A DNA stretch of 64,000 nt from Martelella mediterranea DSM 17316. GTDB lineage: Bacteria; Pseudomonadota; Alphaproteobacteria; Rhizobiales; Rhizobiaceae. This document shows, piece by piece, positions 26,948 to 35,684 of this stretch. The position numbers and the translations under genes were made by a program. Where the stretch lies: contig NZ_CP020330.1 of NCBI RefSeq assembly GCF_002043005.1, positions 1,386,501 to 1,450,500 of the forward strand. Reading direction: 5' to 3'. Within the stretch, counting starts at the first letter, position 1. The number at the start of each line of letters is the position of its first letter. The notes under the pieces were generated by a model. The model made no database searches. It was given only the letters and a program-made list of their open reading frames with translations, and had not been told where the DNA came from.

Positions 26948-28255
26948 TTACTTGGATGCCGCCATCGGATTGTTGGGGTGCGTGGTCCAGTTGGCGTAGT
27001 CGGCCGATACAAGCTCGCCGGTGCGCTGGTCCTTCTCGCCGGGCGCGAGCGTGACCATGTCGATGCAGTTTTCGACCGGACAGACATTGACGCAGAGATT
27101 GCAGCCGACGCAGTCCTCTTCCTTCACCATGAAATGCCGTTCGCCATCCACCATCGCCGTGATCGCCTGGTGCGAGGTGTCCTCGCAGGCGATGTGACAG
27201 CGGCCGCATTTGATGCAGGCATCCTGGTCGATGCGGGCCTTGGTGATGGAATTGAGGTTCAGATACTGCCAGTCCGTGACGTTGGGCACCGCGCGACCGG
27301 AAAGCTCGTCAAGCGTGCGGAAGCCCTTGGCGTCCATATAGGCCGAAAGGCCGGAGATCATCTCCTTGACGATCTTGAAGCCATAGGTCATCGCCGCGGT
27401 GCAGACCTGCACGTTGCCGGCACCGAGCACCATGAATTCAGCCGCATCGCACCAGGTGGTGATGCCGCCGATGCCGGAGATCGGCAGGCCGGCGGTTTCC
27501 GCATCGCGGGCGATCTCGGCGACCATGTTGAGCGCGATCGGCTTCACCGCCGGGCCGCAATAGCCGCCATGCGTGCCCTTGCCGCCGACCGTCGGGTTGG
27601 GCGCGAAATTGTCGAGGTCGACCGAGACGATCGAGTTGATGGTGTTGATCAGCGACACCGCATCCGTGCCGCCGCGGTGCGCGGCGCGGGCGGAATGGCG
27701 GATATCGGTGATGTTCGGCGTCAGCTTGGTGATCACCGGCATGCGGGTATATTGCTTGCACCAGCGCACCACCATCTCGACATATTCCGGCACCTGACCG
27801 ACGGCAGCCCCCATGCCGCGCTCGGACATGCCGTGGGGACAGCCGAAATTGAGCTCGATGCCGTCCGCGCCGGTCTCTTCGACGAGCGGCAGGATCGCCT
27901 TCCAGCTTTCCTCCTCGCAGGGCACCATGATCGAGACCACGATGGCGCGATCCGGCCAGCGGCTTTTGACTTCCTTGATCTCGCGGAGATTTAGGTAGAG
28001 ATCGCGGTCAGTGATCAGCTCGATATTGTTGAGACCGAGCAGGCGGCGGTCGGCACCCCAGATCGCGCCGTAGCGCGGGCCGTTGACGTTGACGACCGGC
28101 GGGCCTTCCTCGCCCAGCGTCTTCCACACCACGCCGCCCCAGCCCTCGCGGAAGGCGCGTTCGACATTATAGGCCTTGTCCGTCGGCGGCGCGGAGGCGA
28201 GCCAGAACGGATTGGGCGACTTGATACCGACGAAATTGTTTGTGAGATCAGCCAT
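26948..28255 (-). CDS. preA: NAD-dependent dihydropyrimidine dehydrogenase subunit PreA
   Basis: Catalytic subunit of 435 residues that reduces uracil or thymine to the dihydro form, the first step of the reductive pathway. The FMN-binding barrel opens with NNFVGIKSPNPFWLASAPP, carries ELNFGCPHGMSERGMGAAVG near residue 130, and ends near residue 310. Two ferredoxin-type 4Fe-4S motifs follow: CIKCGRCHIACED and CVGCNLCVNVCPVENCID. ATG 28255 has GAGGAG upstream. It is 11 bases after preT and forms the PreTA complex with it. Confidence 0.95.
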   Translation of the reverse strand: MADLTNNFVGIKSPNPFWLASAPPTDKAYNVERAFREGWGGVVWKTLGEEGPPVVNVNGPRYGAIWGADRRLLGLNNIELITDRDLYLNLREIKEVKSRWPDRAIVVSIMVPCEEESWKAILPLVEETGADGIELNFGCPHGMSERGMGAAVGQVPEYVEMVVRWCKQYTRMPVITKLTPNITDIRHSARAAHRGGTDAVSLINTINSIVSVDLDNFAPNPTVGGKGTHGGYCGPAVKPIALNMVAEIARDAETAGLPISGIGGITTWCDAAEFMVLGAGNVQVCTAAMTYGFKIVKEMISGLSAYMDAKGFRTLDELSGRAVPNVTDWQYLNLNSITKARIDQDACIKCGRCHIACEDTSHQAITAMVDGERHFMVKEEDCVGCNLCVNVCPVENCIDMVTLAPGEKDQRTGELVSADYANWTTHPNNPMAASK

Positions 28256-28266
28256 TGTCGTTCTCC

Positions 28267-29628
28267 TCAGGCCACGGCCGTCGCCAGCGGCGCTTCGCCT
28301 GCCAGAAGGTGATGGATGGAAATCGCGGCGTCTCGTCCTTGGGCGACCGAAGTGACCGTCAGGTCCTCGCCCTTCTTCACGCAGTCGCCGCCGGCCCAGA
28401 CATCGGGTAGCGAGGTGCGGCCCTCGGCATCGATGGCAATCCGGCCGTGCTCCAGCTTCAGGCCTTCCAGATGTTCGGTGACGAAGGTCTGGCCGATCGC
28501 CTTCAGCACGTGGTCGGCGGCGATCACGCCGGTCTCGCCAGTCGAGACCAGCCTGCCGTCCCTGACTTCGGTATGCTCGAACAGCACGCCGGCGACCTTG
28601 CCGTCCTCGCCGAGGATTTCCTTCGGCGCCAGATAGTGGCGGATGAACACGCCGCGCGAGGCCGCAAGCTCCTGCTCGAATTTCGAGGCGCCCATGGCGT
28701 CCGGCCCGCGCCGGTAACAGAGCGTCACTTCTTCGGCGCCGAGCAGTTTCGACTGCACGGCGGCGTCGATCGCGGTCATGCCGCCGCCAAGCACAACGAC
28801 ATGGCTGCCGACTGTGATTTCGGCGAGGTCATCGGTCTGGCGGATCGCCGCGATGAAATCGACGGCGTTCTCGCAGCCGGCAAGGTCTTCGCCGGGGACG
28901 CCGAGTTCGTTGACGCCGCCAAGGCCGAGGCCGAGGAAGACGGCGTCATAATCGCGGCGCAGTTCCCCGAGAGTAAAGTCGCGACCGAGCATCTGCCCGC
29001 CGCGGATTTCGATGCCGCCAATCTCCAGCAGATACTCGATTTCCTTCTGGGCGAAGTCATCGACGGTCTTGTAGGCGGCCAGGCCGTATTCATTGAGCCC
29101 GCCGGCCTTGTCCTTCGCCTCCAGCACGATCACGTCGTGGCCGGCCATGGCGAGGCGATGTGCGCAGGCAAGGCCAGCCGGGCCCGCGCCGACCACCGCC
29201 ACGCGCTTTCCGGTCTCGTGGGCGCGGGTGTAGAACTGGCGGTTTTCGACCATCGCCGTGTCGGTGGCATAGCGCTGCAGCAGGCCGATCTCGACGGGCT
29301 TTTCCTCCGCGGTGTTGCGCACGCAGGCTTCCTCGCACAGCGTTTCGGTGGGACAGACCCGGGCGCACATGCCGCCGAAAATGTTCTGGTCGAGGATGGT
29401 CTTGGCCGCGCCCAACGGGTTGTCGGTTGATATCTGGCGGATGAACAGCGGGATATCGATGGCGGTGGGACAGGCCGTCATGCACGGCGCGTCATAACAG
29501 AAATAACAGCGATCCGCCTCCACCGCCGCCTCGTGCCGGTCGAGCGGAGGGTGCAGGTCGGAAAAGTTCTTGTGATACGCATCGGGCGCAAGTCGCCCGC
29601 CCTTCAGGGCCGGGTTCAAGTCTCGCAT
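28267..29628 (-). CDS. preT: NAD-dependent dihydropyrimidine dehydrogenase subunit PreT
   Basis: Electron-input subunit of 453 residues. The N-terminal iron-sulfur region has CYFCYDAPCMTACPT near residue 41 and CARVCPTETLCEEACVRN near 85. The FAD site VVGAGPAGLACAHRLAMAG is near residue 144, and the NAD(P)H site VVVLGGGMTAIDAAVQSKLL near 276. It passes electrons to PreA. ATG 29628 follows TTGGGGAAC; an in-frame TTG at 29643 was rejected. A RutR-like box lies about 55 bases upstream in the divergent region shared with the dehydrogenase gene at 29806. Confidence 0.93.
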   Translation of the reverse strand: MRDLNPALKGGRLAPDAYHKNFSDLHPPLDRHEAAVEADRCYFCYDAPCMTACPTAIDIPLFIRQISTDNPLGAAKTILDQNIFGGMCARVCPTETLCEEACVRNTAEEKPVEIGLLQRYATDTAMVENRQFYTRAHETGKRVAVVGAGPAGLACAHRLAMAGHDVIVLEAKDKAGGLNEYGLAAYKTVDDFAQKEIEYLLEIGGIEIRGGQMLGRDFTLGELRRDYDAVFLGLGLGGVNELGVPGEDLAGCENAVDFIAAIRQTDDLAEITVGSHVVVLGGGMTAIDAAVQSKLLGAEEVTLCYRRGPDAMGASKFEQELAASRGVFIRHYLAPKEILGEDGKVAGVLFEHTEVRDGRLVSTGETGVIAADHVLKAIGQTFVTEHLEGLKLEHGRIAIDAEGRTSLPDVWAGGDCVKKGEDLTVTSVAQGRDAAISIHHLLAGEAPLATAVA

Positions 29629-29682
29629 AGCAATGTTCCCCAATTTTTGGTTGTTGGGGAAATGCTACCGCGAAAATAAAAA

Positions 29683-29698
29683 TTTATCAAACGGTAAA
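29683..29698. promoter_or_regulatory. RutR-like operator upstream of preT
   Basis: On the minus strand the sequence reads TTTACCGTTTGATAAA, matching TTGACCA-NN-TGGTCAA at 10 of 14 positions. It shares the pattern TT-ACCG-TTG-TAAA with the box at 23231-23246. The position upstream of preTA fits coordinate control by RutR. Confidence 0.6.
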
Positions 29699-29805
29699 AT
29701 TTTGGGTTAACACGCCGTTTCCTCGGCCCGCTGTCCACCTTTGCTGTTGATCATCGCGTCAGAAACATGGTGTTTGTCTGGCCTGTGAATTCAACGGAAG
29801 CCGTC

Positions 29806-30765
29806 ATGACCAAATCGCCGCTGCTGATCGACCTCAAATTCTCCGACCGCGCCGCCGTGGTCGCCGCGCTGAAGCGCCATTTTGCCGATCGCGATGTCAT
29901 CGATCTCGGCGCGGCCGAGAATGCCGGGCGCGATCTTTCCGCTTGCCGCTACGCAATTCTATGGCAGCCCGACGCGGACCTGTTTTCCCGCGCGACGAAC
30001 CTCGAAGTTCTGTTTTCCGGCGGGGCGGGCGTCGACAAGGTTCTGGCGCTTGAAGGCCTGCCGGATGCGCCGCTGGTGCGCTTTGTCGATCCGTCGCTCA
30101 CCCGGCGGATGAGCGAATATGTCGTGCTGCAGTGCCTCTTTCACCTGCGCCAGGTCGCCGCCTATCGCGACAGCCAGGAGGCCCGGCGCTGGCAGCCGCT
30201 GCCGCAGCCCGAGGCCGGCGCGGTGACGGTCGGGATCATGGGGCTCGGCGAACTCGGGCGCGATGCGGCGGCGAAGCTGAAGATGATGGGGTTCAACGTC
30301 GTCGGCTGGTCGCGGACGGCCAAGACCATCGAAGGGATCGAAACCTTCGATGAGGCGGGCCGCGATGCCTTCCTCGCCAAGACCGATATCCTGGTCGGCC
30401 TGCTGCCGCTGACGGCCGAGACCACGGGCCTCTTCAATCTGGCGCTTTTCGAAAAGCTGAGGCGCGGCGGTCCGCTCGGCGCGCCGGTGTTCATCAATGC
30501 CGGCCGCGGCGGCTCGCAGGTGGAGGCCGATATCGTCACGGCGCTCGATCGCGGTCTTCTCGGCGGCGCGTCGCTCGATGTGTTCGAGACCGAGCCGCTT
30601 CCCGCCGAAAGCCCGCTCTGGGATCGCGAAAACGTCGTGATCACGCCCCATGTGGCGGCCGACAGCGATATCAGCGCGCTGTTTGCCCATGTCGAGCGTC
30701 AGATCGCGCGGTTTGAGGCGGGAGAACCGCTCGAGCATGTCGTCGGGCGACAGCGGGGCTACTGA
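29806..30765 (+). CDS. D-2-hydroxyacid dehydrogenase, GhrA-like (glyoxylate/hydroxypyruvate reductase)
   Basis: NAD(P)-dependent reductase of 319 residues. The Rossmann motif VGIMGLGELGRDAAAKLKMM is near residue 143; INAGRGGSQVEADIVTALD near 227 holds the catalytic arginine. The glutamate is in ASLDVFETEPLPAESPLW and the histidine in ITPHVAADSD near 281. The short length and SRRMSEYVV-type segment (here LTRRMSEYVVLQCLFHLRQV) match the GhrA group that reduces glyoxylate and hydroxypyruvate. ATG 29806 was chosen over an upstream ATG at 29767. It is divergent from preT. Confidence 0.88.
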   Translation: MTKSPLLIDLKFSDRAAVVAALKRHFADRDVIDLGAAENAGRDLSACRYAILWQPDADLFSRATNLEVLFSGGAGVDKVLALEGLPDAPLVRFVDPSLTRRMSEYVVLQCLFHLRQVAAYRDSQEARRWQPLPQPEAGAVTVGIMGLGELGRDAAAKLKMMGFNVVGWSRTAKTIEGIETFDEAGRDAFLAKTDILVGLLPLTAETTGLFNLALFEKLRRGGPLGAPVFINAGRGGSQVEADIVTALDRGLLGGASLDVFETEPLPAESPLWDRENVVITPHVAADSDISALFAHVERQIARFEAGEPLEHVVGRQRGY

Positions 30766-30839
30766 CAAACGGAACAATCGGCGCGGCCTTGGCGTTTTCC
30801 CTTCAACTGAACCCGTAAGCACCGGGCAAGGAGGAAGTC

Positions 30840-31061
30840 ATGGCAACGCATTTCGATCCCAAGGAAGTCCGCCCCGTCAAATATCCGGGTGAGGAAGACT
30901 ACCCGCAGAACCAGGAAGACAATGGCGTCGTCTCGCCGACCGAAAACCGGCATCTCAATCGCGGGCAGACTGTGATCATGATCCTGATCGCGATCATGGT
31001 CGGCGTCGTCCTGATATGGGGCGGCGCGGAATGGCTGTTCGATACGCCGGTAGCGGAGTGA
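30840..31061 (+). CDS. Small single-span membrane protein
   Basis: A 73-residue protein preceded by AAGGAGG. The first 40 residues are polar (MATHFDPKEVRPVKYPGEED...), followed by one hydrophobic helix (VIMILIAIMVGVVLIWGG, about 46-63) and a short tail. No family recognised. The next gene starts 3 bases later and encodes a protein of the same layout. Probably an inner-membrane protein with the N-terminus in the cytoplasm. Confidence 0.75.
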   Translation: MATHFDPKEVRPVKYPGEEDYPQNQEDNGVVSPTENRHLNRGQTVIMILIAIMVGVVLIWGGAEWLFDTPVAE

Positions 31062-31064
31062 TTG

Positions 31065-31307
31065 ATGATTGACCCCAACAAGCCCAACCAGACCAATGAA
31101 CCCGATACCGGCAAGTCCGAATTGTCGCCGAACGAGGCGCGGCAGTCCGAGAGGGGCCGTGGCCTGATCTACGTTCTGGGCGGCGGTCTCGTGCTGGCTC
31201 TCGTGGTCTGGGCAGTGATGGAACTGTTCGCCCCGAAGGGCGCAAGCCCGGATGTCGAGACCGTGACCGAGGATGCCGAACAGGTGGCCCCCGCGACGGA
31301 TCAGTAA
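31065..31307 (+). CDS. Small single-span membrane protein, same layout as its neighbour
   Basis: An 80-residue protein: about 32 polar residues (MIDPNKPNQTNEPDTGKSEL...), a hydrophobic helix (LIYVLGGGLVLALVVWAVME, about 36-55), and an acidic tail (VETVTEDAEQVAPATDQ). It starts 3 bases after the previous gene, and the two share the plan R-G-x-x-(TM)-W-x-x-x-E-x-L/F. They may be diverged paralogues acting together. No function can be assigned. Confidence 0.75.
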   Translation: MIDPNKPNQTNEPDTGKSELSPNEARQSERGRGLIYVLGGGLVLALVVWAVMELFAPKGASPDVETVTEDAEQVAPATDQ

Positions 31308-31443
31308 GCGGGCCGCTTAAACTCGCTTTGAGCAAAAGCGCCGCCGTGCTCTGGATTTCCGATAGCAGAGCGGCTAAATCATGGGCCCTGAGGGGCGCAT
31401 GACCGCCTTTCACGCGAATGACGCCTGAAGGGAGCGGGAGGCG

Positions 31444-32748
31444 ATGGCCAAGACCGATATTGCCACACGGGTCTATGATCACAGCTGGAAGCTCGACCCG
31501 ATCATCCGCAGCCTTCTGGATACCGATTTCTACAAATTGCTGATGCTGCAGATGATCTGGAAGCTCTATCCAGACGTCAACGCCACCTTCTCCCTGATCA
31601 ACCGCACCGCCTCTGTCCGCCTTGCCGACGAAATCGACGAGGGGGAACTGCGCGCTCAGCTCGATCATGCGCGCGAGATCAGACTCACCAAGAAGGAAAT
31701 GATCTGGCTCGCGGGCAACAGCTTTTACGGCCGCTCGCAGATATTCGAGCCCGAATTCCTGACATGGCTCGCCAATTTCCGCCTGCCCGAATATGAGCTG
31801 ACGCGTCATGACGGCCAGTATCAGCTGAACTTCCACGGCCGCTGGATGGAAACCACGATGTGGGAGATACCGGCGCTCTGCATCATCAACGAATTGCGCT
31901 CGCGCGCGGCTTTGAAAGGCATCGGCCTGTTCACGCTGGACGTGACCTATGCCCGCGCCAAGGCCAAGATGTGGTCGAAGGTCGAGCGGCTGGCTGCCCT
32001 CGACGGGCTCAGAATATCCGATTTTGGCACCCGCCGGCGGCATTCCTTCCTGTGGCAGCGCTGGTGCGTCGAGGCGCTGAAGGAAGGCATCGGCCCGGCC
32101 TTTACGGGCACATCCAATGTGCTGCTCGCCATGGATACCGATCTGGAGGCCGTCGGCACCAATGCCCATGAACTGCCGATGGTCGCTGCCGCCCTTGCCG
32201 AGACGGACGAGGCCCTTGCAGCGGCCCCCTACAAGGTGATGCAGGACTGGAACAAGCTCTATGGCGGCAATCTGCTGATCGCGCTGCCGGATGCCTATGG
32301 CACCACGGCCTTCCTGCGCCACGCACCTGAATGGGTTGCCGACTGGACCGGCTTCCGCCCCGACAGCGCGCCGCCGATTGAGGGCGGCGAGAAGATCATC
32401 GCCTGGTGGAAGAAGATGGGCCGCGATCCGCGCGAGAAGATATTGATCTTCTCCGACGGGCTGGATGTCGATGCCATTATCGAAACCTACAAGCATTTCG
32501 AGGGCAGGGTGCGCATGAGCTTCGGCTGGGGCACCAATCTCACCAATGATTTCATCGGCTGCGCGCCGCATCGCGTCGGCGGGCTGAAGCCGATCTCGAT
32601 CGTCTGCAAGGTCTCCGACGCCAATGGCCGCCCGGCGGTGAAGCTCTCCGACAATCCGCAGAAGGCGACTGGCGATCCGGCCGAGGTCGAGCGTTACCTG
32701 AAGTTCTTCGGCTCCGAGGACATGGTCGATCAGCCGGTGATGGTCTGA
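31444..32748 (+). CDS. pncB: Nicotinate phosphoribosyltransferase
   Basis: Enzyme of 434 residues that joins nicotinate to PRPP to give nicotinate mononucleotide in the NAD salvage pathway, in the cytoplasm. Family marks are [20 protein letters not shown] near residue 20, [12 protein letters not shown] near 48, the substrate-site block [15 protein letters not shown] near 192, [11 protein letters not shown] near 222 and [13 protein letters not shown] near 357. GGAGCGGGAGGCG precedes the ATG. It is followed 1 base later by a GNAT gene, so the two are probably co-transcribed. Confidence 0.95.
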   Translation: MAKTDIATRVYDHSWKLDPIIRSLLDTDFYKLLMLQMIWKLYPDVNATFSLINRTASVRLADEIDEGELRAQLDHAREIRLTKKEMIWLAGNSFYGRSQIFEPEFLTWLANFRLPEYELTRHDGQYQLNFHGRWMETTMWEIPALCIINELRSRAALKGIGLFTLDVTYARAKAKMWSKVERLAALDGLRISDFGTRRRHSFLWQRWCVEALKEGIGPAFTGTSNVLLAMDTDLEAVGTNAHELPMVAAALAETDEALAAAPYKVMQDWNKLYGGNLLIALPDAYGTTAFLRHAPEWVADWTGFRPDSAPPIEGGEKIIAWWKKMGRDPREKILIFSDGLDVDAIIETYKHFEGRVRMSFGWGTNLTNDFIGCAPHRVGGLKPISIVCKVSDANGRPAVKLSDNPQKATGDPAEVERYLKFFGSEDMVDQPVMV

Positions 32749-32749
32749 T

Positions 32750-33355
32750 ATGCAGATCCGCGAAGGCAAGGCAGAGGATCTGGAGGCGCTTTACGCGATC
32801 GCGCTTGTCACCGGCGACAATGGTCGCGATGCGAGTGCGCTCTACGACGATCCGAATATGATCGGCCATATCTACTCCGCGCCCTATCTGATGGTCGATG
32901 GCGGCTTCTGCTTCGTCGCCGAGGATGAGGCGGGCGTGTGCGGTTATGTTGTGGGCACCGCCGATACCGTTGCCTTTGCGCGGACGCTGGAGACGGACTG
33001 GTGGCCGGCGCTCAGGACGCGTTATCCGGAGCCGGATGTGACAAGCCGCGCGCAATGGTCGCCCGATGAATGGCGCGCCCATCTATTTTACCACCCGGAA
33101 ATGCCGCCGCCGGCAGTGGTCGAGGCCTATCCGGCGCATCTGCATATGAACCTCCTTGAACGCGCCCGCGGCCACGGGCTCGGGCGTCAGCTTCTCGGCG
33201 CGGCGCTGCGACATCTTACCGAACTTGGGGCCAGTCACGTTCATGTCGGGGCGGGATGGACCGATGCCGGCGGCGCCGCATTCTGGCAGGCCTGCGGTTT
33301 CGCGGTGCTGGAGGAGGCTGGCCGCACGGTCTATCTCGGCCGGGCTGTGGCCTGA
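32750..33355 (+). CDS. GNAT-family N-acetyltransferase
   Basis: A 201-residue acetyltransferase. The acetyl-CoA site motif is ERARGHGLGRQLLGAAL (R-G-x-G-x-G/A type) near residue 137, followed by GASHVHVGAGWTDAGGAAFW and the aromatic ending ACGFAVLEEAGRTVYLG. The N-terminal part (REGKAEDLEALYAIALVTGD) and the FVAEDEAGVCGYVVGT strand fit the GNAT fold, close to the GNAT domains found with O-GlcNAcase-like proteins. Substrate unknown. It starts 1 base after pncB. Confidence 0.88.
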   Translation: MQIREGKAEDLEALYAIALVTGDNGRDASALYDDPNMIGHIYSAPYLMVDGGFCFVAEDEAGVCGYVVGTADTVAFARTLETDWWPALRTRYPEPDVTSRAQWSPDEWRAHLFYHPEMPPPAVVEAYPAHLHMNLLERARGHGLGRQLLGAALRHLTELGASHVHVGAGWTDAGGAAFWQACGFAVLEEAGRTVYLGRAVA

Positions 33356-33442
33356 TTGCCACCCGGCCCGTGAAGCTCTGTTCAAACACGCCCAATTACA
33401 TTGACACCTGAAAACCGGCCCCGCTAAGAAGATTGCGGATCA

Positions 33443-33600
33443 GGTTCCGTTCGCGAGAACGGATGAAAAGGGAACGCGGTTCAAAACCGCGGCTGCCCCC
33501 GCAACTGTAACCGTTGAGCCATTTCCACCACGTCACTGGGCGCATGTCCGGGAAGACGGAAATTGAGGCGACGACGCGGAAGCCAGGAGACCTGCCCGAT
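33443..33600 (+). ncRNA. Cobalamin (AdoCbl) riboswitch
   Basis: The leader of btuB contains the B12-riboswitch landmarks in order: GGTTCCG..., GATGAAAAGGGAACGCGGT, the core CTGCCCCCGCAACTGTAA, and the B12 box GAAGCCAGGAGACCTGCC near 33578-33595. It lies between the GNAT gene and btuB, 165 bases before the btuB ATG, and should repress the uptake operon when cobalamin is plentiful. The switch in expression probably acts in the 33600-33764 segment; I do not see a clear T-run terminator there, so translational control is as likely as termination. Confidence 0.95.
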
Positions 33601-33764
33601 CCGGTCACCCTTGCTTGAACACGGGGTTCTTGTTCAGGCGCGGTCGTCCGTCGCGGTGACATTCGAAAACGATGTTGCCGTGGATGGATGGTCGGGCCAA
33701 ACCGCTTTCCCATTCCCCACGGTGCTTTTTTGCCGGCCGCGGCCGGTCCGAATGGGGATTTGAC

Positions 33765-35684
33765 ATGAGAGAATTCATTGCGGCCGGCATGGCCGTCGCC
33801 GTGCTTGCTTCGGCCGGAGAGGGGCTGGCGCAGGATACCGGCGCCACGACGGTTCTGGAACCCATCTATGTGACGACGCCCTTGCGCCGCCCGTCCACGA
33901 TCGTGCAGTCGACCTCGACGGTCACGGTGGTCACCGAGGAGGATATCGAGCGCTCCGCCGCCGTCGATCTTCCCTCGCTGCTGAGAAGCTATCCGGGCGT
34001 CAACGTCACCACCAATGGCGGCATGGGCTCCAATGCGGGAATCACCCTGCGCGGCACCAATACCGGCCAGACGCTGGTGCTGGTCGACGGCATGCGGGTC
34101 GCCTCGGCCACCGGCGGCTCCACCGCCATCGCCAATATTCCGCTTGCCAGCATCGCCCGCGTCGAGATCGTCGAGGGCGCGCATTCGGCCCAATGGGGCG
34201 CCGACGCGATCGGCGGCGTCGTCAACATCATCACCAAGGATGGCAGTTTCTGCGAAAACGGCGCTTCGATCTGCTCCAGCGTGGAAACCGGCGTGACCTG
34301 GCCATGGGGCGGCTTCGGCACGCTGTCGAGCCGCGGCGTCACCGGGTCCGGCGTCGATTTCAATGTCGGCCTCTCCGTCATCGGCACGGAAGGCTATGAT
34401 TTCACCACGCCTTCAAATATGGTTCATGAGCCGGGTCGCGACGGCTTCCTGCAAGGCAGCTTCAACTATTCGATCGGCAAGGATTTCGCCTGGGGCCGGG
34501 TCTATTCGCAGGGCTTCTATGCCCGCTCCAATCCGCATTTCGACAGCGCGCCCTATGCCGACTGGATGACCGGCGACATGGTCTATGGGGCCAATCAGTC
34601 GATCCAGACGAATGCCGCCTTCAAGCTCGGCGCGGAATTCGACCACGCCGACGACTGGTCTTCGGTGTTCGAGATTTATTCGGCCTTCGACTACCAGAAG
34701 AATTTCCGCGACGATCATCCGGAAGCCGATACCCATTACGATACCAATCGCTTTGGGATTTCCGGTTCGACCACCAAGGAAGTCATGGCGGGCGATGCGC
34801 TCAACATCTTCACGCTCGGCTTCGACGCCTATCGCGAAACGGTCGATTCCTCCGTCGATTACACCGAGACCGGGCGCAATGTCGGCGCCTTCTACGGCCA
34901 GTACGGCCTCGAGCTTGACGCCCTGACGGTGAATGCCGGCCTGCGCTACGATGCCGACGAACAGTTCGGCGGGGCGCTGACCTATAATGTCGGGCTGGGC
35001 TACGAACTGGTCGAAGGGCTGACGGCGCGCGCCTCGTTCTCCACCGGCTTCAACGCGCCGACCTTCAACGATCTCTACTGGGCGTTCGACGGATCCTATG
35101 TCGGCAATCCCTATCTCGACCCGGAAACCTCGAAGAACTGGGAGGCGGGTCTGAACTGGGATTCCGGCGCGGGCAGTGTGGTCGATCTCGTCTATTACGA
35201 GAACTACATCGACGACATGATTGTCTTTGTCTCCGACCCGGTCACCTATATCGGCACCATGGAGAACATCGAGGAGGCCAAGGTCAGCGGCGTGCGCGCG
35301 ACCTATTCGCAGATGCTGCTCGATGACCGCCTCGGCCTTGATTTCGGCCTCGAATACCGTCTGCCGAAGAACGAGACCGATGATGAGTATATCGCCAACC
35401 AGAACCGGCTGAAGCTGACGGCGGCGGCAAGCTGGCAGGCGACCGAGCGCCTTAATCTCAACGCGGACATCGAATATGTCGGCAGCCGCTGGACGAACGA
35501 GTCGAATTTCAATCCGCAGCTTGGCGACTATACCGTGGTCGATATTTCCGCCAATTATGCCGTGGATGACTTGTCAAACGTCAAATTCGCGGTCGAAAAT
35601 CTCTTCGACGAGGATTACCAGACAATTCCCGGCTATAACGCGCCCGGCACCACCGTGACGCTTTCCTACCGAAGGACCTTCTAA
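33765..35684 (+). CDS. btuB: TonB-dependent cobalamin receptor BtuB
   Basis: Outer-membrane receptor of 639 residues. The signal peptide MREFIAAGMAVAVLASAGEG precedes the TonB box (about TTVLEPIYVTTPLRRPSTI), the plug domain (RSAAVDLPSLLRSYPGVNVT, VLVDGMRVAS, VEGAHSAQWGADAIGGVVNI), and a 22-strand barrel ending in an aromatic residue (LSYRRTF). ATG 33765 gives the signal peptide; the frame is open to 33672 but those codons lie in the riboswitch leader. The cobalamin riboswitch directly upstream and the btuFCD genes downstream identify B12 as the ligand. Confidence 0.93.
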   Translation: MREFIAAGMAVAVLASAGEGLAQDTGATTVLEPIYVTTPLRRPSTIVQSTSTVTVVTEEDIERSAAVDLPSLLRSYPGVNVTTNGGMGSNAGITLRGTNTGQTLVLVDGMRVASATGGSTAIANIPLASIARVEIVEGAHSAQWGADAIGGVVNIITKDGSFCENGASICSSVETGVTWPWGGFGTLSSRGVTGSGVDFNVGLSVIGTEGYDFTTPSNMVHEPGRDGFLQGSFNYSIGKDFAWGRVYSQGFYARSNPHFDSAPYADWMTGDMVYGANQSIQTNAAFKLGAEFDHADDWSSVFEIYSAFDYQKNFRDDHPEADTHYDTNRFGISGSTTKEVMAGDALNIFTLGFDAYRETVDSSVDYTETGRNVGAFYGQYGLELDALTVNAGLRYDADEQFGGALTYNVGLGYELVEGLTARASFSTGFNAPTFNDLYWAFDGSYVGNPYLDPETSKNWEAGLNWDSGAGSVVDLVYYENYIDDMIVFVSDPVTYIGTMENIEEAKVSGVRATYSQMLLDDRLGLDFGLEYRLPKNETDDEYIANQNRLKLTAAASWQATERLNLNADIEYVGSRWTNESNFNPQLGDYTVVDISANYAVDDLSNVKFAVENLFDEDYQTIPGYNAPGTTVTLSYRRTF

